The position numbers were made by a program, and so were the translations under genes. The notes beneath the pieces were generated by a model. It was not told the DNA's origin. It was given only the letters and a program-made list of their open reading frames with translations, and searched no databases. From Lysobacter sp. yr284 (GTDB lineage: Bacteria; Pseudomonadota; Gammaproteobacteria; Xanthomonadales; Xanthomonadaceae), in NCBI RefSeq assembly GCF_900107375.1, contig NZ_FNPT01000004.1, positions 310,001 to 374,000 on the forward strand: a stretch of DNA of 64,000 nt, written 5' to 3'. This document shows, in pieces, positions 45,838-53,410 of this stretch (position 1 is its first letter; each line of letters begins with the position of its first letter).

Positions 45838-45975
45838 TCAGGCGATGCACGTCCAGCGCGGGGTCCACGGCACGCGGCCGCTTTCCATTTTGTCGTCGCA
45901 CAGATCGGGCTCGCCGATCACTTCTTGCTGCAGCTGCTCGAAATCTTCGGTCGAAAGATCGATTTGCACTGGCAT
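45838..45975 (-). CDS. lanA: putative class II lanthipeptide precursor
   Basis: A 45-residue peptide gene directly upstream of lanM in the same direction. GAGAGGATC about ten bases before the ATG at 45973-45975 is a good ribosome site. The acidic leader begins PVQIDLSTEDFEQLQQEVIG, typical of amphipathic LanM leaders. The C-terminal part holds Ser32, Thr38, Thr42 and Cys43 in RVPWTPRWTCIA, with another Cys at 26. If the core starts after residue 28-34, only one (methyl)lanthionine ring is possible, for example Thr38 to Cys43; Thr42 is adjacent to the Cys and would stay open or dehydrated. There is no double-glycine motif. The assignment rests on position, size and composition. Confidence 0.75.
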   Translation of the reverse strand: MPVQIDLSTEDFEQLQQEVIGEPDLCDDKMESGRVPWTPRWTCIA

Positions 45976-46589
45976 GGTCAAGATCCTCTCCACAGATGGT
46001 CAGCGGACATCGCTCCGAGTCAGCCGCACATTCGTCCGCATTAATGTGCAGCAATGGTGCCAGGCCGTTGTTCGATACAAGCAGAACATCCAAGCGCTTT
46101 TGCAACTTATTCAAGTGTTCCTTAATGGTGGTTTCACATTCCTGTCCCGCCGACCGCCCGCCCGATACGACGTTGCGGTTCCGGCGTCGCACATGAATCG
46201 CAATCGGGCGATTTCGATCGGGCGATCGGAGCATACGTCGCAAAGCGGCAGGCGTCGGACCCGATCCTTACCGGTCCGGCGATAGCGAACTGCCAAATCC
46301 TCTAGCATTTCCACGATATCTCGCCCGTTGGCCTTCAGGCAGGCGTCAATGCCGACGTGGATCGCAGGTTCGACGTCGCCCAGCGCATTCGCCGGCAGCG
46401 CGGCAGGTCCGGTGCATGCCAACGGCGTGCGCGAAAGTCCCAGCTATGTATCCGGCCGGCTGCGGCCTGATTTAATATCGCGTTGAACGTCGCCTCCCGC
46501 ACGATCCGCTCCGCCTCGCGTCTGGCCTGGCCCGCTGCGGGCCGGTCGTATTGCGGCTCCACGTCGGCCCCGGCAAAAAGGACATTTGC
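45976..46589. other. region upstream of lanA
   Basis: A 614-base region. The 150 bases upstream of lanA are AT-richer than the surroundings and should hold its promoter. On the minus strand 46249-46389 is a gene fragment (listed separately). The remainder shows no coding-like frame. Confidence 0.45.
46249..46389 (-). pseudogene. fragment related to the stress-type protein at 16102
   Basis: About 47 codons read GDVEPAIHVGIDACLKANGR and DIVEMLEDLAVRYRRTG, clearly similar to YGDYEPAVKLGMDAFMRSRGR and EMEDELETCYRRTRG of the protein encoded at 16102-16548. The similarity stops on both sides, and the only upstream start is a TTG at 46422. Probably a decayed or truncated paralog. Confidence 0.5.
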
Positions 46590-47078
46590 ATGATCGCTTC
46601 CAGTTTCTTGTGGCTCCTGCTGGCCGCGGCTCCCGCGTCGGATGCCGATGCGCACGATGCGAAGAGCGTGGACGCGACGATGTGCGGGCCGGCAACCGAG
46701 ATTTTCCTGCCGGACAACCAGGTCGCTGCGAATGTGCGGCTGGAACACCTGCAGTACATGAGCCCAGGCGATCCGTGCGGCCGCAACTTCAAGCACGACG
46801 AAATCAAACTGCTGTACGAGCGGGTGAAGGCGGCCGCCGTTTCGTCGTTTGCCGGCAGCGAGGCCGGGTTCGGCGTCATGGTGCGATACGAACTGGCGGC
46901 AGGCAGCCCGATGGAGTTCGAGATGCAGACCAAAAGCGCTCCCGAGGCGGAGAAGGCGCGGCTCGAGCGGTTCTACAATGCCGCGAGCGCGGTCAAAGCG
47001 TTCCAGCCGACCGTCGGAACGGTCCACGTGGTGATGGAATACAGCATCGCGGCGGCGCCGGCGGCCGAGGGGAAATAA
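46590..47078 (+). CDS. secreted hypothetical protein
   Basis: A 162-residue exported protein. The signal peptide is short (MIASSFLWLLLAAAPASDAD), followed by a soluble domain with two cysteines (ATMCGPATEIF, GDPCGRNF) that may form a disulfide, and a C-terminal strand TVGTVHVVMEYSIA. AAGGA nine bases before the ATG at 46590 supports the start. I know no family. It is followed after two bases by a DUF3658-like gene and a lipoprotein gene, forming a small operon. Confidence 0.72.
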   Translation: MIASSFLWLLLAAAPASDADAHDAKSVDATMCGPATEIFLPDNQVAANVRLEHLQYMSPGDPCGRNFKHDEIKLLYERVKAAAVSSFAGSEAGFGVMVRYELAAGSPMEFEMQTKSAPEAEKARLERFYNAASAVKAFQPTVGTVHVVMEYSIAAAPAAEGK

Positions 47079-47080
47079 CA

Positions 47081-47419
47081 ATGTCGGGTCCGCAATACGA
47101 GCCCGCCGATGCGGCGCCCGACGCGGCCGGGCTCGAGCGGATTGCGGCGCTTCGGCCGGAACAGATTCAGGCGATCGACGCGGCGCTGATGAGCGCCTGC
47201 GATCGTGATTGGCGCAAAGTCGCCGGCGTGGTCGGCGGCGCGATGGGCAGCGTTCCCGGCCGGGTCGTCGGCATCTGCGATGGTTACTACGCCGCGCGCG
47301 TTTCCGGGTTGGTGGCGCGCGGGCTGTTGGAATCCAGGGGCGATCTGTCTCGGATGCGCTATAGCGAGGTTCGAGTCGCAAGCCCAGGCAAGTCGCCGTT
47401 CGAGGCTGGCGACCCATGA
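47081..47419 (+). CDS. DUF3658-like cytoplasmic protein
   Basis: A 112-residue protein with the DUF3658-type core: ACDRDWRKVAGVVGGAMG, DGYYAARVSGLVARGLLESR, then GDLSRMRYSEVRV. Such domains behave like small winged-helix modules; their function is unknown. The ATG at 47081 lies two bases after the preceding stop, with GAGGGG upstream. Its stop overlaps the lipoprotein start by four bases. The family call is from motif memory. Confidence 0.7.
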   Translation: MSGPQYEPADAAPDAAGLERIAALRPEQIQAIDAALMSACDRDWRKVAGVVGGAMGSVPGRVVGICDGYYAARVSGLVARGLLESRGDLSRMRYSEVRVASPGKSPFEAGDP

Positions 47420-47826
47420 GGCTGCGCGTTGCGCTGATTTTCGCCGCGGCGCTCGTCGCCGGGTGCAGTTCGCAGCGTGCGGAGGATCAGGTCACGATCA
47501 GGCTTCGCGGAGAGCGGCCGCGCGACATCGTGGCTGTGATCGAGGAGCGCCTGCTGCGGCATGATTTCGCGTATGCGGGGATCAGCCATCCAAACGCACC
47601 GGGCTCGCCCTTGGAGGCCCGTTTCTACAAAGGCAGGCGCAACGCCAATGCGACGGTGTACGTCAATTCGGACCAATGCGTCGGGTTCGTCACCTACGTG
47701 GATTTGGACGAAACCGATACAAGCCAGGTCAAGGCGGCGTTCGCGGATGTGAGGGCCGGCCTGAAGCAGCGTGAGCGGCTCGAATTCACCATCGGCGATT
47801 GTTCGAACCCGGCAGAGCCGTTTTGA
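47416..47826 (+). CDS. putative lipoprotein
   Basis: A 136-residue protein with a lipoprotein signal (LIFAAALVAGCSSQ, lipidated Cys17). The mature part is a small alpha/beta domain with QVTIRLRGERPRDIVAVIEE and a cysteine pair (SDQCVGFVTY, TIGDCSN). It would be anchored in the envelope. Translationally coupled to the DUF3658-like gene through ATGA. Function unknown. Confidence 0.75.
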   Translation: MRLRVALIFAAALVAGCSSQRAEDQVTIRLRGERPRDIVAVIEERLLRHDFAYAGISHPNAPGSPLEARFYKGRRNANATVYVNSDQCVGFVTYVDLDETDTSQVKAAFADVRAGLKQRERLEFTIGDCSNPAEPF

Positions 47827-47831
47827 GTCGG

Positions 47832-47859
47832 GGGCGAGGACGATAATGTCCTCTCGCCC
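47832..47859. terminator. stem-loop between convergent genes
   Basis: GGGCGAGGAC and CTCTCGCCC-type arms form a stem with one two-base bulge and a GATAAT loop, six bases after the lipoprotein stop. No clear T-run on either side; low strength. Confidence 0.4.
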
Positions 47860-47892
47860 ACGCATGTGCCTCGGCTGCCGCTAGCCTCTGCG

Positions 47893-48312
47893 TCAGCCCT
47901 GTTTGACGAGCGTGCGTTTGCCTATCGAATTGCTCTTGCGCGCGGTCGGTTTGGCGAGGCCGGGGATCAGGAAGTCGGTGACGCTGCGTCCGTATTTGGT
48001 TTTCTGGGCCAGCCAGCGCGGCATCCGGCCACGGCCCGACCAGGTATTGCGCTTGTTTTCCGGATCGCGGTATTTGGCGGCCACCTTGCTGGCCTTGCGC
48101 CGCGGGCTGCGCTTCCGGGAGGGAGTTTCAGCGGCCGGTTGATCGCCAAACAGCTCTTCGATCGTATAACCGTGCTGGGCGGCGAGCGCGACGGCATCTC
48201 GACGCACGGAGGCGACGGAGCGGCGGTTGGCTATCTGTTGCTTGCGCTGCTCCGCGGCGCTCAACAGGGCGGTCAGTTCCCGCAGGTTGAGCTTCTCGAT
48301 ATCGATATTCAT
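47893..48312 (-). CDS. H-NS family histone-like protein
   Basis: A 139-residue nucleoid protein. The N-terminal coiled-coil dimerisation part (LNLRELTALLSAAEQRKQQI) is followed by a basic linker and the C-terminal DNA-binding motif KYRDPENKRNTWSGRGRMPRW, the hallmark of the family. Such proteins silence AT-rich, often acquired DNA. The island and the AT-richer lan region would be natural targets, although this is inference. The ATG at 48310-48312 is used. Monocistronic, convergent with the lipoprotein gene. Confidence 0.9.
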   Translation of the reverse strand: MNIDIEKLNLRELTALLSAAEQRKQQIANRRSVASVRRDAVALAAQHGYTIEELFGDQPAAETPSRKRSPRRKASKVAAKYRDPENKRNTWSGRGRMPRWLAQKTKYGRSVTDFLIPGLAKPTARKSNSIGKRTLVKQG

Positions 48313-48593
48313 GCCGTCAAGGGTCCGGCCATGTCCATCGAGCTGTCAAGCAACGCCGCCGGCGGAAGCCGTCCCGGGCGGCGCGGCAGCCATTATTTGC
48401 GCGATAAACGATGGCGGTTTCTGCGCGGCGGGGTTTCGGCTGCGCTGCAGCACCCGCGGGAGGGAACGTTCGCGCGGGTGCGGTTCAAGGCGTGCCGGGC
48501 AGCACCGGCCCGGCAGGCGGTCTGCGCGGTTTGCGCGGATGGCGCGCTCGGCGAGCCACGGTCGCCGGGCGCAAACCCCGGCGAGGTTCGCGA

Positions 48594-49529
48594 TCATGCC
48601 TGTGCGGCGTCCGATCCGGGTTTTCGGTCGCCGCCGGCCGCATCGGGGCAGGCGTCGCCCGAGGCGACCGACGGCGATGGATCGAGGTTCGGCAGGATCC
48701 ACGCGCGTTTGCCGGTATCGTCGTAGACCACGCGCAAGCGCCGCAGGATCGCCAGGCCGATGTTGGCGGTGCCGCCTTCCATGAAACGGATCTCGGGATG
48801 CTCCAATCGCAACGGCCCGACGCACAGCGCGCCTTTCAGCCGCGCCGAGAAAATCGGCTGGCGCCCGGCGGCGGAGACCGCATAGCCGATCCGGACCGGT
48901 TCGGCCTGCAGCGCCACCTGGTCCTTGTATCGCATCGGCAGGATCAGGGCGCTGTCGTTGCCGCTGTCCAGCTTCGCCGGCAACCGCAGCGCGCCGATTT
49001 CGAGCATCAGCGAGGGAAGCCGGTCGGCGTACGGCAGCGCCGGGCCGGGGGGCGCGTTGTCGTCGGTGCGCGGGGTCAGGACGAGGCGGCTGCCGGGGCC
49101 GTCCATCTCGACGAAGTGCTCGGGGAAGCTGTTCGGGCCGAAGATGCCGATCTCGTCGGGCTGGTCGTAGGCGAGCGCGGTCGCGCGCGCGTCGGCGATG
49201 GCGACGCCTCCCAGGCGGGCGTTCTTGATGAAGGTGTCGTGGCCCGGCACCGGCTTGCCGGTGCTGCCGTCGATCGAGGGCGAGGGACCGGTATTGGGCA
49301 GGCCCAGGGATCGGGCCAGCCCGAGGTCGACCAGGTTGCCGTTGGTGCCGGTGTCGAATACGGCCGGAAACGGCGGATGCGATCCTATCCGCACCATCAC
49401 CAGGGCGCGGGTGGCCGACAGGTACAGCGGGATTTCCTCGCGCTTGGGCGCCGCTGCGGCGGCGGGCATCGTCGCGAATCCGAGCAGGAAAATGGACGTC
49501 AGTAATTTGGTCAAAGTCGGTCCCGACAC
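48594..49529 (-). CDS. secreted retropepsin-like aspartyl protease
   Basis: A 311-residue exported protein. The signal peptide runs to about residue 26 (LLTSIFLLGFATMPAAAAA). The active-site motif FPAVFDTGTNGNLVD is followed later by a second related motif AKLDSGNDSALIL, so a single chain may hold both half-sites. The C-terminal 25 residues are disordered. Acts in the periplasm or outside; substrate unknown. The GTG at 49527-49529 is listed; a TTG seven codons later is possible. It is divergent from a PadR regulator with a palindrome between them, so it is likely repressed by PadR. Confidence 0.82.
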   Translation of the reverse strand: MSGPTLTKLLTSIFLLGFATMPAAAAAPKREEIPLYLSATRALVMVRIGSHPPFPAVFDTGTNGNLVDLGLARSLGLPNTGPSPSIDGSTGKPVPGHDTFIKNARLGGVAIADARATALAYDQPDEIGIFGPNSFPEHFVEMDGPGSRLVLTPRTDDNAPPGPALPYADRLPSLMLEIGALRLPAKLDSGNDSALILPMRYKDQVALQAEPVRIGYAVSAAGRQPIFSARLKGALCVGPLRLEHPEIRFMEGGTANIGLAILRRLRVVYDDTGKRAWILPNLDPSPSVASGDACPDAAGGDRKPGSDAAQA

Positions 49530-49544
49530 AGCGATCTCTCCGTG

Positions 49545-49563
49545 ATAGTACGATTCGTACTAT
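49545..49563. promoter_or_regulatory. palindromic operator, probable PadR site
   Basis: ATAGTACG-ATT-CGTACTAT: a perfect 8-bp inverted repeat with a three-base centre, located 15 bases before the protease start and 28 bases before padR-like start. Position and symmetry fit a dimeric repressor controlling both genes. Confidence 0.65.
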
Positions 49564-49591
49564 AGGCAAAACCCTCCAGGGCGCAACTCCC

Positions 49592-50101
49592 ATGACTCCC
49601 CTCACCGAACTGGAAGGCGCGGTGCTTTCCGAAATCCACCATCGCCGCCAGCAGAACGCGTTCCAGGTCCGGCGCGCGTTCCAGGTCTCGCCGTCCATCG
49701 AATGGAGCGGCAGCGCCGGGGCGGTCTACCCCGCGGTCGCGCGGCTGCAGCGCCGCGGCCTGATCGCGGTGGGCGAGGCGGCGGACAAGCGCGCGACGCG
49801 GCCGCTGTCGCTGACCGCCGAAGGCGAGGCGGCGCTGCTGGCCTGGGCGAGCGACGGCGAGCGCGCGGCCAGCGTCGGCCTGGACCCGTTCCGGCTGCGC
49901 TCCGGCATCTGGATGGCGCTGCCGCCGGCGCAGCGCGCGCCGGTGCTGCGCGGCATCGCGGCCCAGATCGAGGCGAACCTGCGCTTCCTCGATGCGTACG
50001 TGCAGACCGTGGACGGCATCGAGGCGGTTCGTCTGCGCATGAGCATGCAGCTGCAGCAATCCAGGCTGGAGTGGATCGCGGACGCGTTGTCGAAGCCGTG
50101 A
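49592..50101 (+). CDS. PadR-family transcriptional regulator
   Basis: A 169-residue PadR-type regulator: N-terminal winged helix (LTELEGAVLSEIHHRRQQNA, then SAGAVYPAVARLQRRGLI and the wing with TRPLSLTAEGEAAL) and a C-terminal helical dimerisation domain (about 90-165). PadR proteins usually repress a neighbouring gene and release DNA upon binding small effectors. The palindrome at 49545-49563 and the divergent protease gene are the expected targets. The ATG at 49592 is used. Confidence 0.88.
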   Translation: MTPLTELEGAVLSEIHHRRQQNAFQVRRAFQVSPSIEWSGSAGAVYPAVARLQRRGLIAVGEAADKRATRPLSLTAEGEAALLAWASDGERAASVGLDPFRLRSGIWMALPPAQRAPVLRGIAAQIEANLRFLDAYVQTVDGIEAVRLRMSMQLQQSRLEWIADALSKP

Positions 50102-50198
50102 CGTGGCCGCGCCGGCACGCTTGCGCGTGTGCCGGCTGCGCCCGTCAACAGGCCGAAAGCCACATCGCCGCGGTGCGCGCGACGGTTACGATCCGGGC

Positions 50199-51089
50199 AT
50201 GAGCTTGCGCCGCTATCTGCAACTGGATGTATTCGCCCACCGCATCGGCGCCGGCAATCCGCTGGCGGTGGTGTTCGATGCGCAGGGGCTGGACGATGCG
50301 GCGATGCAGTCGTTCGCCGCGTGGATGCATCTGCCGGAAACGGTGTTCCTGCTGCCGCCGGGGCCCGGCGCGGACTACCGCGCGCGCATCTTCACCCCGA
50401 CCCGCGAACTCGACTTCGCCGGCCATCCCAGCGTCGGCGCGGCCTGGGCCGTGCTCGACGCGGGCCGGGTCGCGGCGGATTGCCAGGCGCTGGTGCAGCA
50501 GTGCGCGGCCGGCCTGCTGCCGGTGCGGATCGTGCACGATGCGACCGGGCCGCGGGTGTCGGTGCGCACGCCGCGCGCGCAGCGGATCGATCGCGGCGGC
50601 GAGGACGACGGCGCGCGCCTGCACGCGGCCTTGCGCGGTCTGGCGCTGGCCGATCCGGCGTCCGCCGCGCTGGCGCCGGCGCTGTGGGACAACGGCGTGC
50701 GCTGGTGGCTGGTCGAAGCCGCCGACGCGCGCGCGCTGCGCGAATGGCGGCCCGATCCCGCGACGCTCGCGGCGATCGCCGGACTCGGCGGGGATGCGCT
50801 GGGGCTGGCCGCGTTCGCGGCCGGCGACGTGCCCGGATGCGCGCGCACCGTGCGCGCGTTCTGCCCCGGCGACGGCTTCGCCGAAGACCCGGTGACCGGC
50901 AGCGCCAACGCCGCCATCGCCAGCGCCCTGCTCGATGCCGGGCGGCTGCGGGCCGGGGACGGCTATTGCGCCAGCCAGGGCCGCGAGGTCGGACGCGACG
51001 GGCGGGTGGAACTGCGCGTGGACGAGGATGCCGCGGTCTGGGTCGGCGGACGGGTGCAGGCGGTGATCCGCGGCAGCGTGGAGTGGTGA
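50199..51089 (+). CDS. PhzF-family isomerase/epimerase-like protein
   Basis: A 296-residue protein of the PhzF/diaminopimelate-epimerase fold. Visible family parts: LDVFAHRIGAGNPLAVVFD at the N-terminus, LPETVFLLPP (catalytic Glu near 46), RIFTPTRELDFAGHPSVGAA and, in the second half, AEDPVTGSANAAIASAL. Many members act on unknown substrates; no phenazine genes are present here. No signal peptide. The ATG at 50199 lies 98 bases after the PadR stop. Cytoplasmic. Confidence 0.9.
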   Translation: MSLRRYLQLDVFAHRIGAGNPLAVVFDAQGLDDAAMQSFAAWMHLPETVFLLPPGPGADYRARIFTPTRELDFAGHPSVGAAWAVLDAGRVAADCQALVQQCAAGLLPVRIVHDATGPRVSVRTPRAQRIDRGGEDDGARLHAALRGLALADPASAALAPALWDNGVRWWLVEAADARALREWRPDPATLAAIAGLGGDALGLAAFAAGDVPGCARTVRAFCPGDGFAEDPVTGSANAAIASALLDAGRLRAGDGYCASQGREVGRDGRVELRVDEDAAVWVGGRVQAVIRGSVEW

Positions 51090-51648
51090 GTCGGCGGATT
51101 GCCAATTTAGACTTGCATGACGCCAGGGGCGCTGTTTACGCAAATATGCGCGATTTTGTCCAAATCTGGATAAATCGGCCAGGCGCCTGCGGCGAACGCG
51201 GGGCATTGCCACGTGCAAGGTCGCTGGGCGAGGGCATCGGCCACGGCTAACCCCGAGGCTGGGCAGCGGGGCCGGATTGTTCGATCTCGTCACAATTTTC
51301 GGTTGCGATTTCGAGTGTGGCCCGATCCCCGCCGCGTTCGGCGCAACACATGCTGCGACGGGGCTGTCCGCTTGCGACAGGCGCACCCGTTTCTGCCCGC
51401 AGCGGTGAACGAAAATCACTGTTTCTCACCGAAAATGCCGGCTATCGGAAATCTTCCGCGGGCTCGTCGTCGCGGGTGTTTTCGTCACGTGTCCTTAACG
51501 ATAAACAGGCGCAGCCTGTCGTCGATGCACACGAGATTTGCACTTCGAAAGTGTGTTATCGGCGCTCAGCCGGTGTCGCCCCCGCCGACGCAGGCCTAGC
51601 GGTCCTACCTCAGGCACGAGCAGCGCAAGGCTGCATTCGGAGGACGTG
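51090..51648. other. intergenic region upstream of the collagen-like gene
   Basis: A 559-base spacer with local AT-rich patches (for instance around 51140-51175). No coding-like frame. The promoter of the collagen-like gene must lie near the right end, but I see no clear consensus. Confidence 0.4.
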
Positions 51649-53163
51649 ATGGACACCTGTGGCATTCGCAAAGCCCTTTCCTACAGCCTGCTCGCTGCGT
51701 GCATCTTGACGATCACGGTGGCGACGACCGGTTGCTCCGGGTCGGGCGGGGTCAAATCCAGCTTCAATCCCAATCCGGGCGGGCCCGGCGGTCCGGGCGA
51801 GCCGGGCGGCCCCGGCGGCCCCGGCGGCCCGGGCGAACCCGGTGGACCCGGCGGGCCGGGCAATCCGGGTGGCCCAGGCGGTCCCGGCAATCCGGGCGGC
51901 CCCGGCGGGCCGGGCGATCCGGGTGGTCCGGGCGGGCCGGGCAATCCCGGCGGTCCGGGCGGCCCCGGCAATCCAGGCGGCCCTGGCGGCCCCGGTGGTC
52001 CGGGCGGCGCCTCGGCGGGCAATCCGCTCGGCCAGATCATCACCACGACCGGCAACCTGGTCACCGGCATCGGCGGCGGCGTGAGCTCGCTCGGCGCGCA
52101 GATCCCGAACCAGGCCCTGCTCGGCGGCAACAACCCGACCACGCAAGGGCTGGCCAAGGTCGTCGACGACCTCGGCAAGACCGTCAGCGGTCTCGGCACC
52201 GCGACCAGCGGCGGCCTGGGCCAGATCGGCAATATCTCCAATCCGGTCGGCACCACAGTCGGCGGGGTCGACAATCTGGTGGTCAACGTCGGCACCACGG
52301 TCGGCGACCTCGGCGCGACCGTGGCCACCGTCGGCGCCTTCCAGGGTTCGCCGATCCAGCCGCTGACCAGCGCGGCCGGCGGCCTGGTCTCCGGCGTCGG
52401 CGGCGGGGTCAAGGATCTGGGCGGCAAGCTCGGCGGCGTGCTCGAAGGCCAGGCCGGGCAGCAGCTCACCGGCGCGGTCAGCCAGATCGTCACGCCGGTG
52501 GCGGGCCTGCTGCAGGTCAACGGCGGTACCGCCGGCGGCACCAGCGGCGGCGGCAACCTAGTGGCGAACGCTTCGCGCGGCGTCGGCGGCGTGGTCGGCG
52601 GCGTGGCTTCGGCCGGCGCCGGCCTCGGCGCGGCGATCGGCGGCGCACCGGTTCCGGGCGGCGCGGCGGGCGTGACCAACGTGGTCGGCGGCGCGGTGAC
52701 CGGTCTGAGCGGCAACCTCGGCACGGTCGGCGCCGGCATCACCGCCGGGCTGGGCAATGCCGGTTCGATCGCCAACCCGGTCGGCGTGACCGCGGCCGGC
52801 GCGACCACCGCGGTGGCCGGCGTCGGCGCCACGGTCGGCGGCGTCGGCGCCGGACTGGCCAGCGCGGGCGGCAACACGCCGCTGGCGCCGGTGACCGGTC
52901 TGGTCGGCGGCGTGGTCGCCGGGGTCGGCAGCGGCGTCAACCAGGTCGGCACGGGCGCGACTGCGGCAGTCAACGGGCCGCTGCAGCCGGTGACTCAGGG
53001 GCTGAGCACGGTCGTCAACGGCGTAGCCGGGGCGACCGGGCTCAACAACCCCAACGGCGGCCTGCTTGGCGGCGTGGTCGGTAGCGTCGGTGGCGACGGC
53101 AGCGGCAAGGGCGGCCTGCTCGGCACCGGCCTGCTCGGCGGCAAGAAGGGCGTCAAGCCGTGA
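51649..53163 (+). CDS. collagen-like Gly-rich exported protein
   Basis: A 504-residue protein. The N-terminus has a signal-like segment ([20 protein letters not shown]), possibly a lipoprotein signal although the lipobox is weak. Residues 42-120 are perfect Gly-x-x triplets ([15 protein letters not shown]), about 26 of them, as in collagen. The remainder is a repetitive Gly/Val/Thr-rich region with units such as [14 protein letters not shown] and [16 protein letters not shown], suggesting a fibrous beta structure. CGGAGGAC before the ATG at 51649 is a strong ribosome site. It precedes an outer-membrane exporter gene, which may be its partner. Confidence 0.85.
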   Translation: MDTCGIRKALSYSLLAACILTITVATTGCSGSGGVKSSFNPNPGGPGGPGEPGGPGGPGGPGEPGGPGGPGNPGGPGGPGNPGGPGGPGDPGGPGGPGNPGGPGGPGNPGGPGGPGGPGGASAGNPLGQIITTTGNLVTGIGGGVSSLGAQIPNQALLGGNNPTTQGLAKVVDDLGKTVSGLGTATSGGLGQIGNISNPVGTTVGGVDNLVVNVGTTVGDLGATVATVGAFQGSPIQPLTSAAGGLVSGVGGGVKDLGGKLGGVLEGQAGQQLTGAVSQIVTPVAGLLQVNGGTAGGTSGGGNLVANASRGVGGVVGGVASAGAGLGAAIGGAPVPGGAAGVTNVVGGAVTGLSGNLGTVGAGITAGLGNAGSIANPVGVTAAGATTAVAGVGATVGGVGAGLASAGGNTPLAPVTGLVGGVVAGVGSGVNQVGTGATAAVNGPLQPVTQGLSTVVNGVAGATGLNNPNGGLLGGVVGSVGGDGSGKGGLLGTGLLGGKKGVKP

Positions 53164-53410
53164 GCGCGCGCCGCTGTGCGGCCTGCGACGCAGCGGCAGC
53201 GTGATCCACCGCGCGGGAACGGCCACGCGCCGTTCCCGCTGCGGTGCCAAAACTTGGATTCGCGACGCAGAGCGAAGACGCAGAGCGAGCATCGCGATGG
53301 CATTCGCGGATGCGCGCCCGCCCCGGGACGCGCGCGCATCGGCTTCGCGGCGTCCTGCGGCGCCGCTCGCGCAACACCCGGTCGCACGCAAAAAACTTGA
53401 GGGGCCGCGC

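Noticed and set aside
45776-46243. An open frame on the minus strand overlapping lanA and the lanM start, ending in a Cys-rich tail
   Set aside because: No good start or ribosome site, AT-rich codons in the promoter region, and its Cys-rich end is the translated hairpin. lanA in the other frame has a much better context.
51775-52015. Regular short repeats that could suggest a CRISPR array
   Set aside because: They are in-frame Gly-x-x codons of a collagen-like protein; there are no unique spacers.
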